DNA of 34,962 nt from Endozoicomonas sp. (GCA_024509075.1 JAKROC010000012.1:1-34962), one strand, 5' to 3'. Shown: positions 15,889 through 25,593, counted from the first letter of the stretch. Notes: generated from the sequence alone by a model not told the origin. Made by a program: numbers and translations.

Positions 15889-17307
15889 TCAGTCTGACGA
15901 CTGCCCAAGGGACTGAAAAAAACGACGGTCAGGCTTGATGCCTGACTCCGTCACCACCTCAGGAAACAGACGAATATGTGCCGGCATTTTGAATTTGGCT
16001 ATCGTTGCAGTTAGTTGCTGCTTGATCAACACCTCATCCAGAGTACCATCCACCGTCTGAATGTAAGCCACTGGCCTTTGGCCAAATTCATCATCGGTTT
16101 TAGCCACAACAACCGCCTGTATAATGTTTGGCAGTGTCAGCAGTGCCTGTTCAATTTCCTCTGGATGAATATTCTCGCCACCGGAGATCATCATATTATC
16201 CATACGACCACATAACTGTATCTGACCATTAAGCCACAGCCCTTTATCACCGGTGTGAAACCAGCCGTCAGTATCAGCCAGTGGAGAAAGGTCACCGTGG
16301 GCATAATACCCCTTGGCCAGGGTTTTGCCTCGCACCAGAATCTCACCTTGGTCAGACAAGGCAACTTCACGCCAGGGAAGCACATGCCCTGAGGTGACAC
16401 CCCGATCGGTAAATTGCGGCTCGCCAGTGCAAATCTGTGACGCCATCTCTGTCATACCGTAGGTTGTCAGTACAGTTATGCCCTGAGCTTGAGCAGCTTT
16501 CACCAGCACCGGTGCGGCTAAACCGCCGCCGAGCAAAATATACTTCAAGGGGGTGTCGTGCAATGACACGCCGGATTGCAGCAGCCGAAACAGCTGGGTA
16601 TTCACCAGGGAGAGATGGGTAAGCTGTTGCCGGGTCACTATTTCAGCTAACGGTGTTTTACCACCAGTAACAACCACCATGGTTGCTCCAGCGAGCAGGC
16701 AACGCATCACGATTGCAAAACCACCGACATGAAACAGTGGCAGGGATAATAGCCATCTGTCGCCGCACGCCAATGGCAGGACAGTGCTGGCACCAAGGGC
16801 ATTAAAGTAGTGATTGCTGTAACTATGAACCACAGCCTTTGGAATTGCCGTAGTGCCCGATGTTGCCACCAGGTCATAAATGACTTCAGGTAATATGTGG
16901 ATGGGTTGCAGGTCTTGTTCAAACGACAGTTGACTACCAACAAGCCGACCAACACCTGCACTTTGAGCCACTGGTACTGCTTCGATCATTCGCTGGTAAC
17001 CCGCTTTCTGTTCTGCGGGAAACGCCGGATTGATCGGGCAAAAAATCCATTGTGAACGCAGGCAAGCCAGAGCTGTCACCACAGTATCCAGTGGCTCGCT
17101 GACAACAAATAGCAGACGATCCCCTTTATTTAACCCCTGCTCACGATAGCTTTGGCAACTGGCTTCTACCCATCGATCCAGTTGCTGGAATGTAATCGTC
17201 TCAGCGTTGACTTGGATGGCAATCCCGGCAGGTCGATGCATCGCCTGATAACGTAGAGGACAGTAGTTTAACGGCGGGAAATGGGCGTCAAGATAAATCG
17301 ATTTCAT
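15889..17307 (-). CDS. menE: MenE, o-succinylbenzoate-CoA ligase
   Basis: MenE activates o-succinylbenzoate with ATP and CoA to give OSB-CoA, the fifth step of menaquinone synthesis. The 472-residue product is an ANL-superfamily adenylating enzyme. Its motifs are the phosphate-binding loop VATSGTTAIPKAV, motif TYGMTEMAS, the hinge-region aspartate in GWFHTGDKG, and the C-terminal catalytic lysine region GIKPDRRF. The start codon overlaps the menC stop by one base (TAATG), implying translational coupling. Order and length match the E. coli operon. Confidence 0.94.
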   Translation of the reverse strand: MKSIYLDAHFPPLNYCPLRYQAMHRPAGIAIQVNAETITFQQLDRWVEASCQSYREQGLNKGDRLLFVVSEPLDTVVTALACLRSQWIFCPINPAFPAEQKAGYQRMIEAVPVAQSAGVGRLVGSQLSFEQDLQPIHILPEVIYDLVATSGTTAIPKAVVHSYSNHYFNALGASTVLPLACGDRWLLSLPLFHVGGFAIVMRCLLAGATMVVVTGGKTPLAEIVTRQQLTHLSLVNTQLFRLLQSGVSLHDTPLKYILLGGGLAAPVLVKAAQAQGITVLTTYGMTEMASQICTGEPQFTDRGVTSGHVLPWREVALSDQGEILVRGKTLAKGYYAHGDLSPLADTDGWFHTGDKGLWLNGQIQLCGRMDNMMISGGENIHPEEIEQALLTLPNIIQAVVVAKTDDEFGQRPVAYIQTVDGTLDEVLIKQQLTATIAKFKMPAHIRLFPEVVTESGIKPDRRFFQSLGQSSD

Positions 17308-18296
17308 TAATAGGTTTTATCAATAAAGGCTGGCTTTACGTTGATCGACTGCCCGGCAACAATCCTTTCGTCCACCAGGGCTTCGACAAATGCGGTTGCC
17401 GTATCCAGTCCCGGCAATTCACCGGGAGTCCACTGTGCACTGAGTTGCTCAAGAATGTGCAAACCAATGGAAGATTCGTAGGAGGAACTGAATACGGCCC
17501 GAACACCCTCAGCATGGGCAGCAGAGACCAATTGTTGGCAACGGCCAAGGCCACCGACCAGTGTTGGTTTGATCACGATGGCTGCAAGGCCGGGCATGGG
17601 TTCGAACTGATAGCCTGGCTGCTGAACGGTCTCATCAAGGGCGAAGGGCAGCCCAGTCTGCTGGAAAAGCAGGGAAAACTCAGAACTGTGACCAGTGGGT
17701 TCTTCAATATAGGCGACCCGTGTCGTATCAATGGCACCGGCCAGCCTGACTGCCTGAGCAAACGACCACTGTCGATTGGAATCGAGCTTGATTCGGACGA
17801 AATCCGGCACAATACCCAGGATTTGGCTCAGGGTATCGCAGTCATAGGCAAGGGTGCTGCGCCCTGTTTTCAGCTTGAACTCATCGGGCCACGCCCCTTG
17901 CCAATGCTCAAGCCGACGCAAAATCTCTGTTCTTGTGCCATTGAGCAATGGCGCCACTGCCGGTGCAGCTACCCAGCTATCCTGCTGTAACCACCAAAGC
18001 GCCGATTCAACACCAAAAGCCACCGACGGCAGCAATGACCATCCCTCAAGAGAGGCCTTATCAGCAAATTGACCACTGTTGACTGCATGGCAGAACGCCT
18101 GCAGTTGCCGTTCAGCCTGGTCGAGACTCTCACTACTAAATCCCGGCAACGGGGCAATTTCTCCGAAGCCGTACCGCCCGGAACAGTACAACCGCAAGAT
18201 CAACCCCTGTCGTTCACGCAGGGTGTTCCGCCTGAACGTCAGAGGCTGCCTGAATGGCAAACGATACCGGAGGATATCGGCCCGACACTTGTTCAT
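17307..18296 (-). CDS. menC: MenC, o-succinylbenzoate synthase
   Basis: MenC dehydrates SHCHC to o-succinylbenzoate. It belongs to the enolase superfamily and needs Mg2+. The 329-residue product has the capping domain (about residues 1-100) and a barrel. Barrel motifs include FKLKTGR (first catalytic lysine region), VRIKLDSNRQW (metal Asp), YIEEPT (metal Glu), FALDE (third ligand), and VIKPTLVGG with the second catalytic lysine. It starts 3 bp after the menB stop and overlaps menE by one base. Confidence 0.93.
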   Translation of the reverse strand: MNKCRADILRYRLPFRQPLTFRRNTLRERQGLILRLYCSGRYGFGEIAPLPGFSSESLDQAERQLQAFCHAVNSGQFADKASLEGWSLLPSVAFGVESALWWLQQDSWVAAPAVAPLLNGTRTEILRRLEHWQGAWPDEFKLKTGRSTLAYDCDTLSQILGIVPDFVRIKLDSNRQWSFAQAVRLAGAIDTTRVAYIEEPTGHSSEFSLLFQQTGLPFALDETVQQPGYQFEPMPGLAAIVIKPTLVGGLGRCQQLVSAAHAEGVRAVFSSSYESSIGLHILEQLSAQWTPGELPGLDTATAFVEALVDERIVAGQSINVKPAFIDKTY

Positions 18297-18299
18297 CGG

Positions 18300-19139
18300 T
18301 CAGGGGTTGCGGCCGAAACGGCTGAAATCGGGTGCCCGTTTTTGCAAAAAGGCATCACGCCCTTCCTGCGCTTCAGCACTCATGTAGAACAGCAATGTGG
18401 CGTTGCCGGCCAACTCTTGCAGGCCAGTCTGACCGTCGCAATCGGCATTCATGGCCGATTTCAGGCAACGCAGCGCCAGGGGCGAATGTTGCAAAATTTC
18501 ACGACACCACTGCACGGTGGTACGCTCCAACTCGGCCAAGGGGACGACGATGTTGACCAGCCCCATCTCCTCTGCCTGCTTCGCGTCGTACTGACGGCAG
18601 AGGAACCAGATTTCCCTCGCTTTTTTCTGACCAACGACACGGGCAAGATAACTAGCCCCATAACCACCATCAAAAGAACCCACTTTCGGGCCAGTCTGAC
18701 CAAAGCGTGCGTTATCAGCGGCGATGGTTAGGTCACACACCAAGTGCAGCACATGACCGCCGCCGATAGCATAACCGGCCACCATCGCGACAACTGGTTT
18801 GGGGCAAGTTCTGATCTGACGCTGCAAATCCAGCACATTCAGATGGTGAGTGCCTTTGTCGTCTTTGTAACCAGAGTCACCGCGGACACTCTGGTCGCCG
18901 CCTGAGCAAAATGCCAGGTCACCAGCACCGGTCAGGATGACCACGCCCACCGAATCGTCAAAACGGGCACTTTCCAATGCCTTTTGAATTTCAACAATGG
19001 TCTGCGGTCGAAAGGCGTTGCGCTTTTCCGGGCGATTAATGGTAATCTTCGCCATACCTTCGCTGCGATGATAGAGAATATCCTCAAAATCACCACTGAG
19101 ATTTTCCCAGATTACTCCGCAATCCAGTTGTTCACTCAT
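18300..19139 (-). CDS. menB: MenB, 1,4-dihydroxy-2-naphthoyl-CoA synthase
   Basis: MenB closes the second ring of menaquinone by a Dieckmann-type condensation of OSB-CoA. The protein is a crotonase-fold enzyme of 279 residues (E. coli has 285). It shows [11 protein letters not shown], the CoA oxyanion-hole region [23 protein letters not shown], and [15 protein letters not shown], which covers the conserved MenB active-site region. I placed the start at the ATG at 19139, which has AGGAG seven bases upstream. A frame extending to 19232 would overlap most of the menH end with unrelated sequence. The start overlaps the menH stop by 8 bp. Confidence 0.96.
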   Translation of the reverse strand: MSEQLDCGVIWENLSGDFEDILYHRSEGMAKITINRPEKRNAFRPQTIVEIQKALESARFDDSVGVVILTGAGDLAFCSGGDQSVRGDSGYKDDKGTHHLNVLDLQRQIRTCPKPVVAMVAGYAIGGGHVLHLVCDLTIAADNARFGQTGPKVGSFDGGYGASYLARVVGQKKAREIWFLCRQYDAKQAEEMGLVNIVVPLAELERTTVQWCREILQHSPLALRCLKSAMNADCDGQTGLQELAGNATLLFYMSAEAQEGRDAFLQKRAPDFSRFGRNP

Positions 19140-19950
19140 ATCTAACTCCTGATAAAACACGCAACAATTGAGCCATAGCCTCAGGTTGTTGCCGGTGCAC
19201 ATTATGCCCACACTGACTGATCGAATAAACACTGCTGATGATCTGCTCAGACAGCAACTGCTGCCCGAGCTGAGCGAATTTATGATCGTTAGCGCCGTGT
19301 ATATAGTAAATAGGAACTTTTGTTTTGGTTTTTAATTGCCAAAGAGCACGACGGTAGTCAGGCTGTTTCGACAGGGTAAATGCCATCATTGCCTCAGCCA
19401 ACAATTGACCATCGCCGTTTGCCCGCTGAGCAATCAATGACTGAATATCCTGCTCATGCAAATCGGCAAAAACCGGCTGCCGGTACCAATCATGCAGCAC
19501 TTGAGCCAGGGGTTCATCGGCAAAGCGTTTGGCCCAGTGCAAGTCTGAGTGATAGCGCTCCTGGCGCGCCTGCTCACAAACCAGCCCGGGGTGAGCACCT
19601 TCCAGAAAGAGCCGTTCAATCCGATGGGCAAAAGCGATGGCATAGGCCGAGGCCAGGCGACCGCCAAGTGAGTAACCCAACATACTGATGCGTGAGAGAT
19701 CCACCCTGTTGTGATGAGCCACAGTTTGTATGGTCTGCTCTAAACGGTGACAGAAATATTGGCTACCCCGACTATCTGGCTCTTGCCAACAGCTTACGCC
19801 GTGGCCAGGTAAATCCACGGCTATCAGATAGAAGTCACCTTCTAGCAGCGCAACCAGTGCCGACCAGTCAGCAACGCTGCCCAAAAAGCCGTGCAACAGC
19901 AGTAAGGGTGGAGCATTGATGTCACCATGACAGCAATAAGCGAGGCTCAC
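19132..19950 (-). CDS. menH: MenH, SHCHC synthase
   Basis: MenH is an alpha/beta hydrolase-fold lyase that removes pyruvate from SEPHCHC to form SHCHC. The 272-residue product has the oxyanion region [12 protein letters not shown], the nucleophile elbow GYSLGGR, the acid in HGANDHK and the late histidine in CGHNVH. The start is a GTG that overlaps the menD stop as GTGA, so translation is probably coupled to menD. Without context it could be mistaken for a general hydrolase; its place between menD and menB settles the assignment. Confidence 0.9.
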   Translation of the reverse strand: MSLAYCCHGDINAPPLLLLHGFLGSVADWSALVALLEGDFYLIAVDLPGHGVSCWQEPDSRGSQYFCHRLEQTIQTVAHHNRVDLSRISMLGYSLGGRLASAYAIAFAHRIERLFLEGAHPGLVCEQARQERYHSDLHWAKRFADEPLAQVLHDWYRQPVFADLHEQDIQSLIAQRANGDGQLLAEAMMAFTLSKQPDYRRALWQLKTKTKVPIYYIHGANDHKFAQLGQQLLSEQIISSVYSISQCGHNVHRQQPEAMAQLLRVLSGVRYE

Positions 19951-21695
19951 AGAACTTTAACCCCATTGACCGCCTGTTCAATACAAGCTGCCCCTTGCCC
20001 TGAAGGTGTAATTACTTCGATCAAAGTGCAACCACCACGGATAAACGCCCGGTTAAACTGCGCGGTGAATTCCTTCACCGACTGTGGCGCACAGTAATCA
20101 ATACCAAACAGTGCCGCAGCATGCTCAGCATTGAGGCCATGCGGAGTCACAAAATAATCATTAGCCACCCGCAAGGCATCGCCACGACACCCTTTGGTGG
20201 TGATGTGAAAAATACCACCACCGTCGTTGTTGACCAGAACAATCACCAACGGTTTTTTGTTCTGCCTGGCCAGTTGCAGTGAATTAAGGTCGTGAAAAAA
20301 TGAGACATCACCAATCAGCAGTACCATGGGCTGCTGGTCACCCGTAGCACAACCGGCTGCCGTCGCGATCAGGCCATCAATACCACTGGCACCACGATTG
20401 GCAAAAACTCTGGGCAAATGGCCGACCGAGAACATCTGCACCATACGAATGGGCAGGCTGTTACCCAGAAACACGCTACATTTCGCCGGCAATAATTCAG
20501 CCAGTGACGCGCCGAGCCACTGTTCATCAAGCTGAACAGGCTTTCGGCCCAGGTGTTGCCGGATCATTCGCGCCTGATGGTGAAAAGCATCAGGCCACTC
20601 CTGTTGTGGCTTCAGGTGCTCGCAGGCAGGCAGCAACCGCTGGCAAATGGCCCCAATATCACCAACTAACCGCACATGCTGCCGCTGGGCAGTGTCCACC
20701 CGCCTGGGAGCGGGATCAATCATCCAGTAATCCTGCCAGTGGTGACTGGTAATAAACTGATCCAGTCGCTTAGAAGTCAGATAACCACCAATTTGCAGCA
20801 GGTGATCCGCCTGCCGGTAGAGTGCTTCCCCAGTGTCGCTCGCCAGTAACAGCTCAGCATGGACAACAGCTGCCGGATGACCGTGAAGTTGTGACTGCAC
20901 GTCGGCCAGCAAAGGCCAGCCAAGGTGCTCAGCCAGTGCCACGATAGCCATCACATCGCTACCAAAAGGTACACGACCAACCACAATCAAACCACGGCCT
21001 TCGGCAAAACCCTGCCACTGCCTGACCTCAGGAAGCTGAGGCAGGGTTGGCAGCACGTACTCTGTGTAGGGTTTGCCCGAATCTTGCCATTGCCCTGTTG
21101 CTGACCAATAAACGTCTTTATCCCCAATGCCATCCGACTGATGGGGATAGAGTGGCTCGCGAAACATGCAGTTGATGTGCAACGGTAGCCCGTGGGCACG
21201 GGCAAAGGCCTGATCAATACTGCTCAGCAGCCAGCGCAGAGAGATTGTCTGCTCCGGTGGTGGCAGATCAAGCCTGGCACCGGTGTAGGCACCAAAAATA
21301 CCCAACTGATCAATAGCCTGATTGGCACCGCAGTCGATCAGTTCAGGCGGACGGTCGGCACTGATAACCACTAAGGGAACACCCGACTGGTGGGCTTCAA
21401 CCACTGCGGGGTAGAGATTAGCAACCGCCGTGCCGGACGTGGTCACGATAGCCACCGGCTCATTCGTGGCTTTAGCGATACCCAGGGCAAAAAAGCCCAG
21501 TCCGCGTTCATCAAAATGAATATGGCGAGTCATGCCGTGGTGTGCTGCCAGGGCAAAAGCCAACGGTGCCGAGCGCGAACCAGGGGCCAGGCAGCAATGG
21601 CGAACGCCAAGCCGCCACAGCTCCTCAATCAGTGCAGCTGACCAGATGCCATTAATCGTTGATGAAAATTGCAGAGAGTCGGTTGGTAACGTCAT
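19947..21695 (-). CDS. menD: MenD, SEPHCHC synthase
   Basis: MenD is a thiamine-diphosphate enzyme that adds the succinyl semialdehyde unit from 2-oxoglutarate to isochorismate, the first committed step to menaquinone. The product is about 582 residues. Motifs include LAPGSRSAPLAFA at the isochorismate site, the catalytic glutamate region HFDERGLGFFALG, TTSGTAVANLYPAV, ISADRPPEL, and the C-terminal ThDP motif GDVSFFHDLNSL...NNDGGGIF. The ATG at 21695 is preferred over a TTG six bases upstream; neither has a strong ribosome site. The gap to the menF stop is 11 bp. Confidence 0.96.
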   Translation of the reverse strand: MTLPTDSLQFSSTINGIWSAALIEELWRLGVRHCCLAPGSRSAPLAFALAAHHGMTRHIHFDERGLGFFALGIAKATNEPVAIVTTSGTAVANLYPAVVEAHQSGVPLVVISADRPPELIDCGANQAIDQLGIFGAYTGARLDLPPPEQTISLRWLLSSIDQAFARAHGLPLHINCMFREPLYPHQSDGIGDKDVYWSATGQWQDSGKPYTEYVLPTLPQLPEVRQWQGFAEGRGLIVVGRVPFGSDVMAIVALAEHLGWPLLADVQSQLHGHPAAVVHAELLLASDTGEALYRQADHLLQIGGYLTSKRLDQFITSHHWQDYWMIDPAPRRVDTAQRQHVRLVGDIGAICQRLLPACEHLKPQQEWPDAFHHQARMIRQHLGRKPVQLDEQWLGASLAELLPAKCSVFLGNSLPIRMVQMFSVGHLPRVFANRGASGIDGLIATAAGCATGDQQPMVLLIGDVSFFHDLNSLQLARQNKKPLVIVLVNNDGGGIFHITTKGCRGDALRVANDYFVTPHGLNAEHAAALFGIDYCAPQSVKEFTAQFNRAFIRGGCTLIEVITPSGQGAACIEQAVNGVKVL

Positions 21696-21706
21696 GCACA
21701 AGCTCG

Positions 21707-23131
21707 TTAGGGGGATACATCCAGATCGTGATCGCCCTGGCTGTTTGTGGGGAATATTGGCCTGGTATCCCTTTGTTGCTGCCGCAGGATATCCAGCACG
21801 GTGGCGATTTTGTTATCAAGCTCGGCCCATTCAGCCTCAGCCATTGAGCCTTTGACAATGCCGGCGCCAGAATAAAGCATGAGGGCGTCGTCTACCAGAC
21901 GGGCACTGCGAATGGCCACAGTGAAATCACTGCTGGTGATACCCAGCACACCGCACACCCCGGCGTACAGGCCCCGGGCATAGGTTTCGTGGGTTTCGAT
22001 AAACTGGCGGGACGGCTCCCCTGGTGACCCTCCCACAGCTGGCGTCGGATGAAGTGCATTGAGTAAGTGTTCGTCATGGACTTCCGGGTTGAGTACCCCA
22101 CGAAGCTGGTAGCGCAGATGCTGAATATGGTGGAGTTTGACCACTGAATGGCTGCGATCAGCCTCCAGAAAGTGACACAACGGTTGCAGTTTGTGGCAGA
22201 TGTCGTCCAGAACAAGGCGGTTCTCATGGATATTTTTTCTATCGGACATCAGAAGATTCTCTAATTGAACATCTTCTGCCCGACTCAGCCCGCGCACAAT
22301 GGTACCTGCCAGAGCCTCAGTGACAATGGTATTTTCCAGTCGTTTCACCAGGCGCTCTGGTGAGCAACCAAAAAAAGCCTGCCCCTGCTGGTGTAACAAA
22401 AACTGGTAAGTCTGTGGATTGGCCTGTTGCCAGGCGGACAACAATGGCCAGGGTGAAAACTGCCCCGACAGTTGCAAACGGGTTTCTCTTGACAGTACCA
22501 CTTTATCCAGAGCACCAGTCAAAAATGCCTGCCCTGCGCCGCTGACCATCTGCTGCCAGTTGACAAAATCAGGACTGTAACCGGTCAAACGGACGGTAAA
22601 ATCAGTCTCAGGTAACTCCTGGGTGAGTTTCAGGGCATCAATATGCCTGAGCGCCTTACCAAGGCTCTCTCTGTAATCTGCGTCGTTGTAAGCCCTGATA
22701 TTGACCCCAAGTATGGTTCCTTTGCGAGTCTGCACCAGTTCCAACAGCGGAAGACAGACAGCCCCGTAACCAAACGCAGGCCAGACAGAAGCAGGGCTGT
22801 CATCAAACGACAGGTAGCAAAGGCAACGACTGCTGTCTGGGTCTGACAGTTGAGTCAATAATCGGCGTGCACTGGCAAATGCTGGCTCGATTTCCTGATG
22901 GCTATTTAAAATGGCCGTCCAACTATAGCCCAGAACGGCAATGGCAAACTCCCCTTCCCGGTCTTTCCAGAGGCCCTTTTCAGCACAATCCTGAGCAGCC
23001 AGAAAGCCCTGCAGATGCACCGCCGGCATCGGCAACTCAATTCGTATTAGCTGCTCATCAGGCACAGGCTGAGCCAACAGTTTTTGCAACTGCTGCACCA
23101 TAAGCGCAAACCTGGCCTTTAAAATACTCAT
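21707..23131 (-). CDS. menF: MenF, isochorismate synthase
   Basis: MenF converts chorismate to isochorismate, opening the menaquinone branch. The 474-residue product has a variable N-terminal half and a C-terminal chorismate-binding domain with DKVVLSRE (general-base lysine), FGCSPERL, EALAGT, HPTPAVGG and YSGAGIVKGS. It is longer than E. coli MenF (431) because of the N-terminal part. EntC- or PchA-type siderophore enzymes are related, but its position as first gene of menFDHBCE argues for MenF. A 10-bp palindrome TCTACGTAGA lies about 60 bp upstream; its meaning is unknown. Confidence 0.93.
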   Translation of the reverse strand: MSILKARFALMVQQLQKLLAQPVPDEQLIRIELPMPAVHLQGFLAAQDCAEKGLWKDREGEFAIAVLGYSWTAILNSHQEIEPAFASARRLLTQLSDPDSSRCLCYLSFDDSPASVWPAFGYGAVCLPLLELVQTRKGTILGVNIRAYNDADYRESLGKALRHIDALKLTQELPETDFTVRLTGYSPDFVNWQQMVSGAGQAFLTGALDKVVLSRETRLQLSGQFSPWPLLSAWQQANPQTYQFLLHQQGQAFFGCSPERLVKRLENTIVTEALAGTIVRGLSRAEDVQLENLLMSDRKNIHENRLVLDDICHKLQPLCHFLEADRSHSVVKLHHIQHLRYQLRGVLNPEVHDEHLLNALHPTPAVGGSPGEPSRQFIETHETYARGLYAGVCGVLGITSSDFTVAIRSARLVDDALMLYSGAGIVKGSMAEAEWAELDNKIATVLDILRQQQRDTRPIFPTNSQGDHDLDVSP

Positions 23132-23313
23132 CAGGGCACTCTGTCAATTGGGAGTCGTGGAATGAAAAAGCGCGGTAAGATAACGTAATTCTACGTAGAT
23201 TGACTAACGGTATCTTGGTCGTATTTGCCAAAAAGAGCTATGCTTTTCCCGAAAATTAACCATATGGTCAGTTTTGGCCGTAATTTCCAGATCAACACAG
23301 GTAACAATGCATC

Positions 23314-23652
23314 ATGGCTACCAATGGAGAATCAGCCAGAAAATGGCTGAAGGAGAATGGAGAGCAGGTCACTGAGCAGCGGATTGTTCAGATACGGGAC
23401 AATCTGGTAAAAAAAATCAACCTTCTTAGTGAAACCAGCGAGGATATCCCGGATGCCCACCAAGGACTACTTGAAGCCCTTGATGTCATGGATGACTGGC
23501 TGCAACAAACAGCACAGGGGGGGTCAGCAGACTCCTCAACCCTGGATTGTGGCGCGCTGGTCGAAGAACCCTCCGTTCCCGTTCCCTTGCTCAGCCCAGA
23601 GGAGAAACGCCAGCGTTTTCGAAAACTGCTGGAATCCACCAGAAGAGGTTAG
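23314..23652 (+). CDS. Uncharacterised 112-residue acidic protein
   Basis: I do not recognise this protein. It begins at an ATG divergent from menF and is predicted to be soluble and mostly helical. Residues 1-65 (including SARKWLKENGEQVTEQRIVQ) look like two amphipathic helices, followed by a Ser/Gly/Pro-rich linker and a basic C-terminal helix, EEKRQRFRKLLESTRRG. There are no membrane segments, and a single Cys is seen. A ribosome site is weak (AGG about 14 bases upstream). Its codon use is like its neighbours, so it is probably a genuine gene. It converges on the next small gene across 55 bp. Confidence 0.6.
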   Translation: MATNGESARKWLKENGEQVTEQRIVQIRDNLVKKINLLSETSEDIPDAHQGLLEALDVMDDWLQQTAQGGSADSSTLDCGALVEEPSVPVPLLSPEEKRQRFRKLLESTRRG

Positions 23653-23707
23653 CCATTAAAAACGGAGTTGCTCACGGGTAACCTCCTACCCAAGACAGAC
23701 TGGGCGC

Positions 23708-23932
23708 TCAGACCTTCAGCCTTTCACACTCCTCAACCACCCGGTCATACGTCCAGTCCCCACCTCCCGGGTGATGTACATTGTGCTCATTGAGCTTCTG
23801 GCAAATCTGCATGGGGTTCAGCCCCTTTTTGGCTAGACGCTCCAGTGTTTGCTTCATCTCAACGTCGGCTTCGCTCAGCTCCCGGGAATCTCTCGACCCC
23901 TTCTTTCTGACGGCCACTTTTACTTGCTTCAT
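23708..23932 (-). CDS. Uncharacterised 74-residue basic protein with a helix-turn-helix-like segment
   Basis: The N-terminus is strongly basic (MKQVKVAVRKKGSRD). It is followed by a helix and the pattern KKGLNPMQICQKLNEHNVHH, then PGGGDWTYDRVVEE. That pattern resembles the short helical repeat of serine-recombinase 'Recombinase' domains (G-x-IA-x-x-LN...W), but it is far too short to be a recombinase. DNA binding is a reasonable guess, not an assignment. The ATG at 23932 is preferred; an upstream TTG at 23950 would add six residues. It is transcribed away from the gene at 24026. Confidence 0.55.
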   Translation of the reverse strand: MKQVKVAVRKKGSRDSRELSEADVEMKQTLERLAKKGLNPMQICQKLNEHNVHHPGGGDWTYDRVVEECERLKV

Positions 23933-24025
23933 AGTCAACTCACCCAACACTGATTACCAGAGAGAGCCTGCGGCTCGACATAATCTATACTCACTTTCTG
24001 CTCGCAGTAAAGCAGGAGGTACAAG

Positions 24026-24574
24026 ATGAAACGTCTTTACTATCTTACCGACTCCCTGGACAGCGTGACCCGCATTGTTGAAGACCTTCACAGGGATGGC
24101 ATCACTGACTGGCATCTCCATGTTCTGAGCCGAAACGAAGCAGGCCTTTTCCATCGTCAGATTCACAGTGCCAATATGCTTCAGGAAAATGACGTAATTC
24201 ACTCGGGCCAGCTTGGCGCACTTGTTGGCGGTTTGGTTGGACTAGTGGCCGCTACCCTGCTGGAATGGTGGAACCCTTTCGGGGTGGACATCCCACTGCC
24301 AGCCCTGATTGTCTTCGCAGGTTTTTTTACAATGTTTGGTGCCTGGAGTGGCGGGCTGGCAGGAGTCACACGGGAAAATTATAAAACCACCCGGTTTCAT
24401 GATGATCTGGCCAACGGCAAGCACTTGGTTATGGTCGATGTTTCTCGAGAGCAGGAACGACTGGTCCGCCACCAGCTTTATCGATATCATCCGGAAGCCT
24501 GCCTTGCCGGTGAAGACACAACATTAATACTTCCATTTAGCCCAAACTTCTGGCATTACCCCCGGCACCAATGA
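24026..24574 (+). CDS. Uncharacterised inner-membrane protein with two membrane segments
   Basis: The 182-residue product starts with a soluble alpha/beta-looking segment (MKRLYYLTDSLDSVTRIVED, then GITDWHLHVLSR). Next come two Gly-rich hydrophobic helices (about residues 62-80 and 91-115, with GALVGGLVGLVAATLL), and a soluble C-terminal segment with HLVMVDVSREQERLV. This layout resembles small proteobacterial membrane proteins of unknown function, related in outline to general-stress-protein domains. An excellent AGGAGGT lies 5 bases before the ATG, so the gene is expressed well or at least translated efficiently. An ERIC-like repeat begins 38 bp after the stop. Confidence 0.75.
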   Translation: MKRLYYLTDSLDSVTRIVEDLHRDGITDWHLHVLSRNEAGLFHRQIHSANMLQENDVIHSGQLGALVGGLVGLVAATLLEWWNPFGVDIPLPALIVFAGFFTMFGAWSGGLAGVTRENYKTTRFHDDLANGKHLVMVDVSREQERLVRHQLYRYHPEACLAGEDTTLILPFSPNFWHYPRHQ

Positions 24575-24612
24575 TCGCTTATCAACATTCGATGGCAAAG
24601 CCAGCTAACACC

Positions 24613-24758
24613 CATACCCATCGTCTTTCAAGTTGCTACTTTGTTGGCTGCATTTATGCCCTTCAGGGTATTCGCTCACCCCGGTCACACAGTATTTCTA
24701 AGCTCCCGGGGCTTCGCTCATTTGCCGCCTCGAATCAACTTGAAATCCTTTGGGTATA
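24613..24758 (+). repeat. ERIC-like repeat, copy 5
   Basis: This 146-bp copy runs from ATACCCATCGTCTTTCAAGTTG to TTTGGGTATA. Like copy 2 it lacks the CACCCGAGGGCATAAA segment, giving GCTCCCGGGGCTTCGCTC in the right half. Confidence 0.75.
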
Positions 24759-24961
24759 CTGGTGTTTTGCCATCTGGCAGCAATTCCCGCTGATTTTAAT
24801 CTTGCATTTTTTTGCTGAATTTTCGAAGATACTACACCCATAACGGACATCTACTTTCATAAAAAAGACGGCTTTTCTGATCAATAGCAGACAAAAAAGC
24901 ATACAACTTAATCAACGCTAAACTCAGCTACAGCTCTTTAATATTACTGGATTTTCATTGT

Positions 24962-25372
24962 GTGTGGAGCAGTTACCACCACTGGACCTCACAGGGTAAA
25001 TGGCGATGGAAGCACGTGGCGTGTCGCTTGATCCGACTGGTCTGTTCACAGGCACCGGCAGATGAGCCGATGACTCTTGCTCTTGATGACTGGGTGATAG
25101 AACGGTTTTCTGACAATGCCCCTGCTTGTCGTACCCATCATCAACACAGCAAGAAGACTAATCGACCTCAGTACATTTGGGGGCAATGCTGGGTGTCACT
25201 GGCCGTCATATTCGAACGGCTAGCCGACAAGGTATTCACCGGCATCCCTGTTATTTCATTTCCGGCCCCTGCTTCAGGTAACGTGAAAAAACTGTTCGCT
25301 GATGTCGGTTTGTTATTTTATCGAAACCTGGCCAGTCTTTCGTGTCATGCAAAGTCCAAAGTCGAGAAATAG
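24962..25372 (+). pseudogene. DDE-type transposase fragment
   Basis: This is a 136-codon open frame. The stretch LALDDWVIERFSDNAPACRT followed by HHQHSKKTNRPQYIWGQCWV resembles the first catalytic-aspartate region of a DDE transposase (DDE superfamily endonuclease, IS701/IS4-like, as I remember it). The rest of the catalytic domain is missing, and no start codon with a ribosome site is seen, so this is a leftover of an insertion sequence. No inverted ends were identified. It lies in an otherwise gene-free stretch of about 830 bp between an ERIC-like repeat and the decarboxylase gene. Confidence 0.6.
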
Positions 25373-25454
25373 CTTACAAGAGTCATGAAGTCTTTGTTGA
25401 ATCTGCTCTGACCTACAGAATTACTCTCACAGGGGATCTGGTGTCCCGGAGTAA

Positions 25455-25468
25455 AATAGACGTCTATT
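25455..25468. promoter_or_regulatory. 14-bp perfect palindrome upstream of the decarboxylase, candidate operator
   Basis: AATAGACGTCTATT is a perfect inverted repeat 126 bp before the decarboxylase start codon. It could bind a regulator of the decarboxylase/antiporter operon. No known consensus was recognised. Confidence 0.35.
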
Positions 25469-25593
25469 CTCTGCTGTTTTTGGCGTAATTAACCGGCAAT
25501 GACTATCCTTCCGTTTGAACGGTATTTTTATCTCGAGCTCACCCCACCTGCTTCTGTGCACTTCTTTTTCATCACTCAATTCGTCGGGAACTA

